From NCBI RefSeq assembly GCF_029024945.1, contig NZ_CP118976.1, positions 620,001-684,000 of the forward strand: a stretch of 64,000 nt of DNA. Reading direction: 5' to 3'. The notes below the pieces were generated by a model. The model was not told the origin of the DNA. It made no database searches and worked only from the letters and a program-made list of their open reading frames with translations. The stretch comes from Staphylococcus succinus. Its GTDB lineage: Bacteria; Bacillota; Bacilli; Staphylococcales; Staphylococcaceae. The position numbers were made by a program, and so were the translations under genes. Below, in pieces: positions 28,665 to 36,831 of this stretch; the first letter of the stretch is position 1, and every line of letters starts with the position of its first letter.

Positions 28665-28884
28665 ATAAGCTTAATTTTTAAAAATTAGAGTGATTATAGT
28701 GTAATATATAGTTATAAAATAGCATTGTTTTTAATAAATTCATTCACTTTTCTAGAAAACAAAATATGTAAATCGCCTGTTTTAGTATAAATACAATGAA
28801 CATTTTGTAAATATCATGATTATAGTTTAGAAGTCTCGTGTAATAAGTTAGAATAGACTTAAGAGTGAAAGTAGGTGAACAAGC

Positions 28885-29391
28885 GTGGCTAAATATAATG
28901 TAGAAAATGAAAACGTTGAAATAAGACTTGAGCGATTATTTAAAGTCGAACCTGAATTATTGTATCAAGCATGGACAGATCAACGATTTCTTAAGCAATG
29001 GTTTATGACAACTGCAAGAACGAATAAATCTATACAAGTAAATACAGAGCAAAATGGCAGTTATGAAATTATTGATGCTCGTAACGGAAAACAAAATGTG
29101 ATAAAAGGTGCTTTTATTACATTAACACCGTATGAATATATTGTCATGACAATTGGTATGCCAGAATTAAGTGATTCGGAAGATACGATTGAAGTGGAAA
29201 TATTTGAAAGAGAACCAGGTATTACACAAATGATTTTTAATTATATTGCTTTAGTACCAAGAGAAAGACGATATACAACTTTAGAATATAAACAAAAGAA
29301 AAAAGAATATCATGATTCTACGGCTCATGGCTTTGAAACTATGTTTGATAAGTTACAACTTACGTTAGAAGAGTTCGAAGCGGGACTATAA
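28885..29391 (+). CDS. SRPBCC / AHSA1-like protein
   Basis: 168-residue START-like (Bet v1 fold) protein of the AHSA1 type: LERLFKVEPELLYQAWTDQRFLKQWF near the N-terminus, a central beta-sheet, and a long C-terminal helix (HGFETMFDKLQLTLEEF). Such proteins bind hydrophobic ligands or act in stress responses, and no enzyme activity can be assigned. Start is a GTG at 28885 with AGGTGA upstream. Single gene, followed by a good terminator. Confidence 0.8.
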   Translation: MAKYNVENENVEIRLERLFKVEPELLYQAWTDQRFLKQWFMTTARTNKSIQVNTEQNGSYEIIDARNGKQNVIKGAFITLTPYEYIVMTIGMPELSDSEDTIEVEIFEREPGITQMIFNYIALVPRERRYTTLEYKQKKKEYHDSTAHGFETMFDKLQLTLEEFEAGL

Positions 29392-29444
29392 TACCCAGTT
29401 TGAAATATAACTGTATATGGCGCTGAAGATTAATTGTGATACAT

Positions 29445-29489
29445 AAAAGGCTTATTGCATACTTTTAGTGGATGCGATAAGCCTTTTTT
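29445..29489. terminator. Terminator between the SRPBCC and RpiR genes
   Basis: Stem AAAAGGCTTATTGCAT / ATGCGATAAGCCTTTT, one internal wobble, T-run on the right; A-run on the left allows use from both sides. Confidence 0.85.
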
Positions 29490-29523
29490 ATTTAAACATA
29501 GCAAATAAAGCTATGAGGTAGTT

Positions 29524-30285
29524 TTAAATGATCTCCCCGTTTTCTTTACGTTCATTAAACTTACGAAGTAGGGTTTCAAAAAATATATGATAGCTTATAA
29601 AACTAGAATAGTCCGTCCCATCCTCTAAATAAAATGTATTGCTAGAAACATAAATATTATAATTCGCTCGTTGAGCAAGCATATTATCTTTTAAAGTAGT
29701 CACTGAAATAAAGTAATTTTGGCGTAGTTGCAATAAATTCGTAATATCTGACAGTTGATGGGATTCTCCTGACAGTGAAATGATGAAAAAGATGTCTTTA
29801 GATGTTGCTTTATTTAAAATCATTTTAAATTCATGTATATCATGTAATACGATAATGTTTTTATGTATGGTGAGGAAGATTCTTTGTGCTTCTTGCGCGA
29901 CATTCATTTGTGCTAAACCTGTACCATATAGATAAATGGTTTCTGATTGATTAATTTTATTAGTGACCAGTTCAAAGTCGATACGATCTAAATATGAAAA
30001 TGTATTTTCAATTTCTTGTTTAAATCCTTCAATAGAATCAGAAGGAAGTTGATGAGATTGCTCAGCTTCGAATTTTAAATAAGATTTAAAATCACTATAT
30101 CCATCAAAGCCTAATTTGCGTGTGAAACGATGAATTGTAGCATTGGAAGCATGCGTATGCTCAGCCAAGTCTTGTATTTTCATTGTCTTACAAGCCTTTA
30201 TATGTGTGTTGATAAAATGAGCAATATGTAAGTCATTTTCGTTTAATTTATTAAAATTATTATTAATACGACTGTCTAAAAACAT
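29524..30285 (-). CDS. RpiR-family transcriptional regulator of the adjacent PTS
   Basis: 253 residues: N-terminal HTH_6 domain (ADFI-like start, IQDLAEHTHASNATIHRFTRKLGFDGYSDFKSYL) and a C-terminal SIS phosphosugar-binding domain (YLYGTGLAQ, FIISLSGES). GAGGTGATCTA precedes the ATG. It is divergent from a glucoside-type PTS permease and 233 bases away; the gene pair matches the S. aureus GlvR/arbutin-like PTS arrangement. A phosphorylated disaccharide or sugar phosphate is the likely effector. Confidence 0.87.
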   Translation of the reverse strand: MFLDSRINNNFNKLNENDLHIAHFINTHIKACKTMKIQDLAEHTHASNATIHRFTRKLGFDGYSDFKSYLKFEAEQSHQLPSDSIEGFKQEIENTFSYLDRIDFELVTNKINQSETIYLYGTGLAQMNVAQEAQRIFLTIHKNIIVLHDIHEFKMILNKATSKDIFFIISLSGESHQLSDITNLLQLRQNYFISVTTLKDNMLAQRANYNIYVSSNTFYLEDGTDYSSFISYHIFFETLLRKFNERKENGEII

Positions 30286-30304
30286 TAGATCACCTCGCGC
30301 TTCC

Positions 30305-30318
30305 TGAAAATATTTTCA
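30305..30318. promoter_or_regulatory. Probable RpiR operator
   Basis: Perfect 14-base palindrome TGAAAATATTTTCA, followed by a half-site TTGAAAATAT. It lies between the RpiR gene and the PTS gene, 20-33 bases upstream of the regulator start, and could control both. Confidence 0.5.
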
Positions 30319-30381
30319 CATATTGAAAATATAATCTGATTATACAAAATTATTCGGAATGGCGTCAAACTATTGTTTAAA

Positions 30382-30395
30382 TGTAAGCGTTACCT
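30382..30395 (+). promoter_or_regulatory. cre-like site upstream of the PTS gene
   Basis: TGTAAGCGTTACCT, two mismatches from TGWAANCGNTNWCA. Position in the divergent region suits CcpA repression of a sugar PTS. Confidence 0.4.
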
Positions 30396-30518
30396 TTATG
30401 ATTAAAATAAGAATTAAAAGCATTGATTGCAGCGTTAAATATTATTTTTGAAATATTGTAGCTGTATCATTCATTTACAATGTAAGTGAGTCAATTTGTC
30501 ATAAATGGGGGTAGTTCT

Positions 30519-32108
30519 ATGAACACAATTAAGAGATTTGGTAGTGCAATGATTGTACCAGTACTTATGTTTGCATTCTTTGGTATTGTATTAGGGTTTG
30601 CTACTTTATTTAAAAACCCTTCAATAATGGGAAGTATCGCCAATGACGGAACCACGTGGTTTAAGATTTGGTCCGTAATCGAAGCGGGCGGTTGGACAAT
30701 ATTTGATCATATGGAAATGGTATTTGTCGTAGGGCTGCCACTGTCATTAGCGAAAAAAGCGCCAGGCCATGCGGCACTTGCAGCTTTAATGGGATATTTA
30801 ATGTTCAATACATTTATCAATGCAATACTTACACAATGGCCACACACGTTTGGCGCTAACTTAGAAAAAGGTGTTGAAAATGTTACTGGTCTTAAGGCTA
30901 TTGCAGGTATTGAAACGTTAGACACAAATATTTTAGGTGGCATTGTTATTTCTAGTATTGTGACATGGGTACATAATAGATTTTACAGTAAAAAATTACC
31001 AGAAATGTTAGGTGTTTTCCAAGGATTAACATTTGTTGTCACAATTTCATTTTTTATCATGTTACCATTAGCGGTTATCACTTGCATTGTATGGCCTACA
31101 ATTCAAGATGGTATTTCATCATTACAAGGCTTTATTATTGGTTCGGGTTATATTGGTGTGTGGCTATTCCATTTTTTAGAAAGAGTACTTATTCCAACAG
31201 GACTACATCACTTTATTTATGCGCCTATTGAAGTAGGTCCAGTTGTTGTAAATCAAGGCTTAAAAGCTGAATGGTTTGAACATGTTAATGATTTTGCGAA
31301 GAGTACAAAACCATTAAAAGAGCAATTTCCATATGGTTTTATGTTACAAGGTAATGGTAAAGTCTTTGGGGCAATAGGTATTGCACTAGCAATGTATTCG
31401 ACGACGCCTACAGAAAATAGAAAGAAAATTGCGGCATTACTTATACCTGCAACATTAACTGCTGTAGTGGTAGGTATTACTGAGCCTTTAGAATTCACGT
31501 TTTTATTTATTGCTCCATATTTATTCGTACTACACGCAATACTTTCAGCGACAATGGATACATTGATGTATGGATTTGGGCTTGTAGGTAATTTTGGTGG
31601 TGGGTTGATCGATTTCTTTGCAACAAATTGGATCCCCCTTGCACAGAATCATTGGTTAACTTATGTAATACAACTGATTATAGGTCTCGCATTTACAGGT
31701 ATATATTTCGTTGTGTTCCGTTTCTTAATTTTAAAATTTAATATACCACTTCCAGGGCGTAAAAAAGACGAAGAAGGTGTTAAGCTTTATAGTAAGCAAG
31801 ACTATAAAGGAAAAAAATCTGACCAGTCACCGCAAGGAACTGCTGGCAATGAGTTTGAAGATAAAGCGATATATTATTTAGAAGGATTAGGTGGCAAAGA
31901 TAATATCAAAGATGTCACTAATTGTGCAACACGCTTAAGATTGACAGTCAATGATATGGAACAAGTAGAACATAATGATTACTTTATCCATAATCAAATG
32001 GCCCATGGATTAGTTAAAAGTGGAAAAAATGTCCAAGTCATTGTTGGTATGTCTGTACCTCAAGTTAGAGAAGCGTTTGAACATCTTGTTGGAAATGAAG
32101 AAAATTAG
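30519..32108 (+). CDS. Alpha-glucoside-type PTS transporter, EIICB
   Basis: Phosphotransferase permease of 529 aa. An EIIC domain of about ten helices (residues 1-415) is followed by a linker and an EIIB domain with the phosphorylation Cys at 469 (NCATRLRL). The core motifs HHFIYAPIEVGP and GITEPLEFTF are typical of the glucose/maltose superfamily (GlvC, MalX). There is no EIIA domain, so it must use another EIIA(Glc) protein. The start at 30519 follows GGGGGTAG; the GTG at 30486 is upstream of it and unlikely. Substrate: an alpha-glucoside or arbutin-like sugar, not certain. Confidence 0.88.
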   Translation: MNTIKRFGSAMIVPVLMFAFFGIVLGFATLFKNPSIMGSIANDGTTWFKIWSVIEAGGWTIFDHMEMVFVVGLPLSLAKKAPGHAALAALMGYLMFNTFINAILTQWPHTFGANLEKGVENVTGLKAIAGIETLDTNILGGIVISSIVTWVHNRFYSKKLPEMLGVFQGLTFVVTISFFIMLPLAVITCIVWPTIQDGISSLQGFIIGSGYIGVWLFHFLERVLIPTGLHHFIYAPIEVGPVVVNQGLKAEWFEHVNDFAKSTKPLKEQFPYGFMLQGNGKVFGAIGIALAMYSTTPTENRKKIAALLIPATLTAVVVGITEPLEFTFLFIAPYLFVLHAILSATMDTLMYGFGLVGNFGGGLIDFFATNWIPLAQNHWLTYVIQLIIGLAFTGIYFVVFRFLILKFNIPLPGRKKDEEGVKLYSKQDYKGKKSDQSPQGTAGNEFEDKAIYYLEGLGGKDNIKDVTNCATRLRLTVNDMEQVEHNDYFIHNQMAHGLVKSGKNVQVIVGMSVPQVREAFEHLVGNEEN

Positions 32109-32142
32109 TCAACATTAGACGTTATTGACTTAAATAAACTTA

Positions 32143-32190
32143 AAAAAGCACAGACTACAGTAAAGAAACTACTGAGAGTTTGTGCTTTTT
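32143..32190 (+). terminator. Terminator after the PTS gene
   Basis: AAAAAGCACAGACT / AGTTTGTGCTTTTT with one G-U pair and a 20-base loop. Confidence 0.8.
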
Positions 32191-32210
32191 ATTAAAATGA
32201 TATATAAATT

Positions 32211-32741
32211 CTAAGAAATTCTAGCTTTAGTGATTAAACGCGGTTGATAAATTGCACCGTGTATATCTATGTTGTGTGTAGCAATTTGATAGATTAGTTT
32301 AGCAAATGTTGAGGGCGAACATGAGACATTAATCTTATCTCTGTTGAAGGTATACATGACTTGTTCTGTATTGTTGATTAAATTCATAATATCTATCATT
32401 TTATCTTTAATAAAAGCATCACGTAATCCATCAATGGATAGTTCAAAACGTTTGGATGATGATAGTAAATGGGTTGGATCTAATAATTCTTCAATATGAT
32501 GATTTTCTAAAATTTGATAAATCGTATAGTTATGGAAGCTAAGGAAACTAATTATATATGGTAGTTGCTGCTTTGGTAAATTAATCTTTAAAGCATACAA
32601 GTTTTTTTCTTTGAAAATTGTAAATTTGAATGTATCACAAAAATTAATTTGATTACATAGTTTAGTTAATTGTTTTCGTGTGGCGCGTTGGTTGAGTCCG
32701 CCTATATTTAATACAAATGTTTCTGTTCTATCTAAAAACAT
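32211..32741 (-). CDS. Hypothetical protein (176 aa)
   Basis: I do not recognise the family. The protein is soluble, with two related-looking halves: an N-terminal part (LNIGGLNQRATRKQLTKL) and a C-terminal part (LSIDGLRDAFIKDKMIDIMNLI) each begin with a beta-strand, G-L and a helix, which suggests an internal duplication of a small alpha/beta unit. No signal peptide or catalytic motif is visible. GGAGGTATAAT precedes the ATG, so it is a real gene. It is alone on its strand. Confidence 0.7.
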   Translation of the reverse strand: MFLDRTETFVLNIGGLNQRATRKQLTKLCNQINFCDTFKFTIFKEKNLYALKINLPKQQLPYIISFLSFHNYTIYQILENHHIEELLDPTHLLSSSKRFELSIDGLRDAFIKDKMIDIMNLINNTEQVMYTFNRDKINVSCSPSTFAKLIYQIATHNIDIHGAIYQPRLITKARIS

Positions 32742-33009
32742 ATTATACCTCCACCTCTATATAAAGTCACATTTAGGATATTATGCATAATATTCTTTTG
32801 TACTTAAATTTTACCTGTTTTAATTTCTATTAAATTGTACCATTCTTTTTTAACCTTAGCACTAGGTCTTTAGAACGAAGTTGAAATTATACGACAATGC
32901 AGTGTTTGCCTCGGTCGAAAAGATTTTGAATATTTAGAAAATTATATTGTTAACTTGTATAAAATGTGATACATTTTTCTTTATTAATACATAGAGGAAG
33001 TGTTTAAAG

Positions 33010-33924
33010 ATGTTATCCAAAGTAAGTAGATTTGCAACAAACACATTCTTGGTATGGATGTTAATCGCAGCGATAATTGGATTCTTTTTCCCAAATCAAC
33101 TCGCTACGTTGAGTGGATGGGTTCCATATTTATTAGGTATTGTTATGCTTGGTATGGGTTTAACAATTGATCCTAAAGATTTTAAAATCGTATTTCAATC
33201 ACCTAAAGCAGTTGGCATTGGTGTGATATTACAATATACAATTATGCCAGTTACAGCATATTTAATTGCTAAGTTATTCCATTTATCACCAGAAGTTGCC
33301 ATTGGAGTAATCTTAGTAGGTTGTTGCCCAGGTGGTACATCGAGTAATGTGATGAGTTATTTAGCGAATGCAAATGTCGCATTATCTGTGGCTATTACAA
33401 GTGTTTCTACATTGTTAGCCCCAATATTAACGCCAGCGCTTATTTACTTATTTGCACATCAATGGTTGCAAGTTTCGTTTATGAGTATGTTTTGGTCAGT
33501 TATTCAAGTCATACTTATCCCAATCATTATAGGGTTTATTTTACAGAAAGTGTTTAAGAAATTTGCTGAAAAATCAGCGACTGCTTTACCTATCGTATCT
33601 GTTATAGCAATTTCATTAATATTGGCTTCAGTTGTAGGGGGCAGTAAATCACAAATTTTACAAACAGGCTTATTAATTTTTGCAGTAGTCATATTACACA
33701 ATATTATAGGTTATACATTAGGCTATACATTAGCAAAAATATTTAAACTTGAAAGAGCGGATAAAAAAGCTGTCTCAATTGAAGTAGGTATGCAAAACTC
33801 TGGTTTAGCGGTTTCGTTAGCTACTGTGCATTTTAGCCCGTTGGCGGCAGTACCTGGGGCAGTCTTTAGTTTGGTACATAATATAACTGGACCTATATTA
33901 GCAAAATACTGGCACAAAAAATAA
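33010..33924 (+). CDS. Bile acid:sodium symporter (BASS) family transporter
   Basis: Membrane protein of 304 aa with nine or ten helices. The conserved GCCPGGTSSNVMSYLANANVALSVA block and the late EVGMQNSGLAVSLATVHF block, which form the crossing discontinuous helices with Na+ sites, are both intact. Members import organic anions (pantoate, bile acids, keto acids) with Na+, and the substrate here is unknown. AGGAAG precedes the ATG. Single-gene unit with terminator. Confidence 0.9.
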   Translation: MLSKVSRFATNTFLVWMLIAAIIGFFFPNQLATLSGWVPYLLGIVMLGMGLTIDPKDFKIVFQSPKAVGIGVILQYTIMPVTAYLIAKLFHLSPEVAIGVILVGCCPGGTSSNVMSYLANANVALSVAITSVSTLLAPILTPALIYLFAHQWLQVSFMSMFWSVIQVILIPIIIGFILQKVFKKFAEKSATALPIVSVIAISLILASVVGGSKSQILQTGLLIFAVVILHNIIGYTLGYTLAKIFKLERADKKAVSIEVGMQNSGLAVSLATVHFSPLAAVPGAVFSLVHNITGPILAKYWHKK

Positions 33925-33966
33925 TTGTATTTATTACTTTGTGTAAGAAACATCGTTATAAGTTAG

Positions 33967-33992
33967 CTCACTCTAATTGAGTGAGTTTTTTT
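33967..33992 (+). terminator. Terminator after the BASS gene
   Basis: Stem CTCACTC / GAGTGAG, five-base loop, seven-base T-run. Confidence 0.88.
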
Positions 33993-34166
33993 ATGAAGTA
34001 AGAACTAAAAATAAGGTGGGAATACATAATTATCAGTCATATTATGATAAGCTTTTAGTAAATTCATTTTGAATAGGCAAGATAAATAGATGCTTAAATG
34101 TGATTGATATATAAGCATTTATAATTTGTTTAAACTCAAACGATAAATTGAAAAGGGAGAATCATT

Positions 34167-34805
34167 ATGTATAGAGCAGTAATATTTGATTTTGATGGCA
34201 CTATTATTGATACAGAAAAGCACTTATTTCAAATTATTAATAAACATTTAAAGCAAAATGGTTTAACAGAAATTTCGCTAGATTATTATCGACAATCTAT
34301 TGGTGGTGCTGCAACAGAATTACATAACTATTTAGAAAATCAACTAGGTATAGATAACAAGCAAAAAATTTATGAAGAACATAATCTTACTAGCGTTGAC
34401 CTACCTATTATTGCAGATGTTAAACAGTTGATGGATTATTGTAAGAAACGTCATATACCTATGGCGGTAGCTACAAGTAGTTATAGAAAAGATATTCTAC
34501 CAACTTTTAAGAACTTAGGACTAGATGCATATATTGAGATTATCGTGGCTAGAGAAGATGTTGAATCTGTGAAACCTGATCCGGAGTTATATTTAACTGC
34601 AGTACAACAACTTAACTACGCTCCGGGTAATTGTTTAGCGATAGAAGATTCAGTGAATGGAGCCACAGCAGCTGTTACTGCAGGGTTAGATGTTATTGTT
34701 AATACTAATGAAATGACGGAGCAACAAGATTTTAGTAAAGTTGCATATTCAGGTAGAGATTTAACAGTAAATGAAATGATTGCGAGTTATTTTGAGAAAA
34801 AATAG
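34167..34805 (+). CDS. HAD-superfamily hydrolase, beta-phosphoglucomutase-like
   Basis: 212-residue HAD phosphatase/mutase: motif I FDFDGTIIDT (Asp nucleophile), a helical cap (residues about 15-80), motif II VATSSYR, the Lys-containing VKPDPELY, and motif III IEDSVNGATAA. The class matches beta-phosphoglucomutase or YhcW-type phosphatases. AAAGGGAGA precedes the ATG. It forms an operon with a 63-residue membrane protein 12 bases downstream. Substrate unknown. Confidence 0.87.
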   Translation: MYRAVIFDFDGTIIDTEKHLFQIINKHLKQNGLTEISLDYYRQSIGGAATELHNYLENQLGIDNKQKIYEEHNLTSVDLPIIADVKQLMDYCKKRHIPMAVATSSYRKDILPTFKNLGLDAYIEIIVAREDVESVKPDPELYLTAVQQLNYAPGNCLAIEDSVNGATAAVTAGLDVIVNTNEMTEQQDFSKVAYSGRDLTVNEMIASYFEKK

Positions 34806-34816
34806 GAGTTAGATAC

Positions 34817-35008
34817 ATGAATGGATACTTAATTTTATTTTTTTTAGCTGGCCCTGTAGTTTTGGCGCTCAGTAATTTAGTCTTGGGACCTATATTTAAT
34901 AAAAAAATACCATTCACCATACAATTTAGGTCATTTATGGTTGGAACAGTAATTTATTTATTGTGTGCTGTTGTTTTATATTACTTAGTGTTACAAGACC
35001 GATTTTAA
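34817..35008 (+). CDS. Small membrane protein (63 aa)
   Basis: Two hydrophobic segments (about residues 3-24 and 38-58) separated by a basic loop (NKKIPFTIQFR). TAGGAG lies seven bases before the ATG, only a few bases after the HAD stop, so it is translated with it. No family recognised. A strong terminator follows. Confidence 0.7.
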   Translation: MNGYLILFFLAGPVVLALSNLVLGPIFNKKIPFTIQFRSFMVGTVIYLLCAVVLYYLVLQDRF

Positions 35009-35026
35009 AAGGGAATAGACAAATAA

Positions 35027-35072
35027 AACATCCTTATTGCTTCTTTATTAAAGAAGCAATAAGGATGTTATT
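35027..35072. terminator. Bidirectional terminator, 21-bp arms
   Basis: Arms AACATCCTTATTGCTTCTTTA (35027-35047) and its exact complement (35049-35069) separated by one base. It separates two convergent small-membrane-protein units. Confidence 0.88.
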
Positions 35073-35257
35073 TAATTTAAAAATTGAAAAAGTAGTGTGA
35101 CTACCACTAATACAAGGAGTATCGCATCGATACCAACCATAATAGCAAAACGAGGATTCTTTTCGCCGTTTGCTTTAGAATTTTTAACTGCTTTAAAGTT
35201 GGGAATTAAGCTGACAACCAATAAAATAATGATAATAATACCTAGAATTATACTCAT
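35072..35257 (-). CDS. Small membrane protein (61 aa)
   Basis: Two membrane helices: an Ile/Leu/Val-rich N-terminal one (residues 2-19) and a C-terminal one (39-59), with a basic hydrophilic loop (KAVKNSKANGEKNPR) that should be cytoplasmic. Its start overlaps the stop of the upstream gene (ATGA), indicating translational coupling. No family recognised. Confidence 0.7.
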   Translation of the reverse strand: MSIILGIIIIILLVVSLIPNFKAVKNSKANGEKNPRFAIMVGIDAILLVLVVVTLLFQFLN

Positions 35258-35616
35258 CTGTGATCACCACCATTTTTATTTTTCTCTATAAATTCCCACA
35301 TATATCCTGCAATCACACCGATGAGTAAACCAACAATAATACCTATTTTGATAGTGGCTACTATCGAGCAGATAATAATTGCAACTAATAGGGCAATAGG
35401 GATAGTGATACCAAATTTATATTTGCGTTCTGGAGAATTGACTATAGAAAATAAAACATAATATAAAATGCCTAAGACGATCATAGCAAGTAAAGATTTT
35501 AAAATTAATTGACCAACTGCATTATGGTGTGAGCTACTAAAATAATTTAATAAGAAAAATAACACACCAAATACAATTGAAATGGTAATCGTTCGTTTGA
35601 TTAAGTGTTTATTCAT
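35254..35616 (-). CDS. Hypothetical membrane protein (120 aa)
   Basis: Four hydrophobic segments (about 8-26, 38-60, 71-88 and 90-108) and short polar ends. AAAGGAG precedes the ATG at 35616, which I prefer to an ATG at 35637 that lies before that site. It overlaps the next small membrane-protein gene by four bases, so the two probably work together. Family not recognised. Confidence 0.72.
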   Translation of the reverse strand: MNKHLIKRTITISIVFGVLFFLLNYFSSSHHNAVGQLILKSLLAMIVLGILYYVLFSIVNSPERKYKFGITIPIALLVAIIICSIVATIKIGIIVGLLIGVIAGYMWEFIEKNKNGGDHR

Positions 35617-35687
35617 AGCGAACTCCTTTGTGATCAAATCTAAACAAAATTATAACATATTAAGGATATAATATAGAGTTTTAGAAA

Positions 35688-36518
35688 TTACGATTTGTGG
35701 TTCGTATCAAATTGATGATGGTCATTTAAATAAGCATAGAATAAACCAATGATAAGTCCACCGCCAATATAGTTACCTATTGCAGCGGCAATCAAATTTA
35801 TTGCAGCAGGTATAAATGATAGAACATGACTTTGATAGACAACGCCACCAGCAAATAATACGGAATTATATACAACATGCTCATAACCCATAAAAGCAAA
35901 TATTGAAACTCCAAACATCATGACAAACATCTTAGCTAAAATATCTTCTATTTGCATAGCGATAACTAGAGAAATATTTATAAAAAAATTAGCAAAGATA
36001 CCTTTTGTAATGATTGAGATAAAACTTGCTGTTAATGTTTTATGTATAATAGTTGATTCTAATTGATTAAACATTTCAGGAGACATGACATCTGAACATC
36101 TTAATAATAAGAAAAATATAAGACCGCCAAGTGCATTACCTATAAAACATAAAGCAAAAATATTTAATACACGTAAAGGCTTTATTACACGGTAATACAG
36201 ACCAACTGTAAAATACATAAAATTACTAGTTAATAATTCAGAGTTAGTAAATAGTATTAAAACTAAAGCAAAACTAAATGCTACGGAAGCTATGATATTA
36301 ACAACACTAGGAGGTATATCATGATTGAGTGATGCTTTTAGCAACAATACAAATATCGTTATTGTCCCCAATATAAAGCCAGCCATAATAGCGCGCAACA
36401 GGTAGCGCTTGAAATAGAAACTCTGAAGTATATCTTTCGTTCTAATTGTTTCAACTACATGGGTAACCCAGACCTTACCATAAAATATTTTATCCCATTT
36501 AATATTTTTTTCGTTCAA
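35688..36518 (-). CDS. Formate/nitrite transporter (FNT) family channel
   Basis: Six-helix FocA/NirC-type protein (276 aa). Family features: a helical N-terminus, the first helix AGFILGTIT, the broken-helix loops (FTNSELLTSNFMYF and FANFFINISLVIAMQ), and FMGYEHVVYNSVLFAGG in the second half, close to the FNT signature. It would conduct formate or nitrite across the membrane. The formate dehydrogenase at 49 kb is a logical partner; in Bacillus, related genes sit together (yrhG with yrhE/yrhD). Start: I prefer the TTG at 36518, nine bases after GTGAGG; a GTG at 36533 is the alternative. Confidence 0.83.
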   Translation of the reverse strand: MNEKNIKWDKIFYGKVWVTHVVETIRTKDILQSFYFKRYLLRAIMAGFILGTITIFVLLLKASLNHDIPPSVVNIIASVAFSFALVLILFTNSELLTSNFMYFTVGLYYRVIKPLRVLNIFALCFIGNALGGLIFFLLLRCSDVMSPEMFNQLESTIIHKTLTASFISIITKGIFANFFINISLVIAMQIEDILAKMFVMMFGVSIFAFMGYEHVVYNSVLFAGGVVYQSHVLSFIPAAINLIAAAIGNYIGGGLIIGLFYAYLNDHHQFDTNHKS

Positions 36519-36717
36519 TTTATTTCGCCTCACTTTCTACAGATTAATTATACAATGGAAAGTATTTATTGTGATTATTTTCACAATAAATACACATTAT
36601 ATTGATATAAAGGTATTGGGTAGCATAACTATATTTTGAAAACGGCGAGATAATAAAAGAATCTTCTAATATACTTTGCTTTTTATTGTAAAATCGCCTA
36701 CAATAGATAGCGGGAAA

Positions 36718-36731
36718 TGTAAGGGCTTACA
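36718..36731. promoter_or_regulatory. cre-like palindrome upstream of the amino-acid permease
   Basis: TGTAAGGGCTTACA, one base from the ideal TGTAAGCGCTTACA, within a larger palindrome AAATGTAAG-GG-CTTACATTT. It lies about 40 bases before the TATAAT. Confidence 0.6.
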
Positions 36732-36744
36732 TTTTTAAAGATAA

Positions 36745-36775
36745 TTGTTTTAATTTTTAGAATTTATAGTATAAT
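36745..36775 (+). promoter_or_regulatory. Promoter of the amino-acid permease
   Basis: -10 TATAAT at 36770-36775 and -35-like TTGTTT at 36745-36750 (spacer 19, slightly long). The cre-like site lies just upstream, so CcpA could activate or repress here. Confidence 0.45.
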
Positions 36776-36831
36776 AGCGACATGATAAGTGATTTTTTAT
36801 ACTTATATTTGAAAGAGATGGGGTTTGAATA

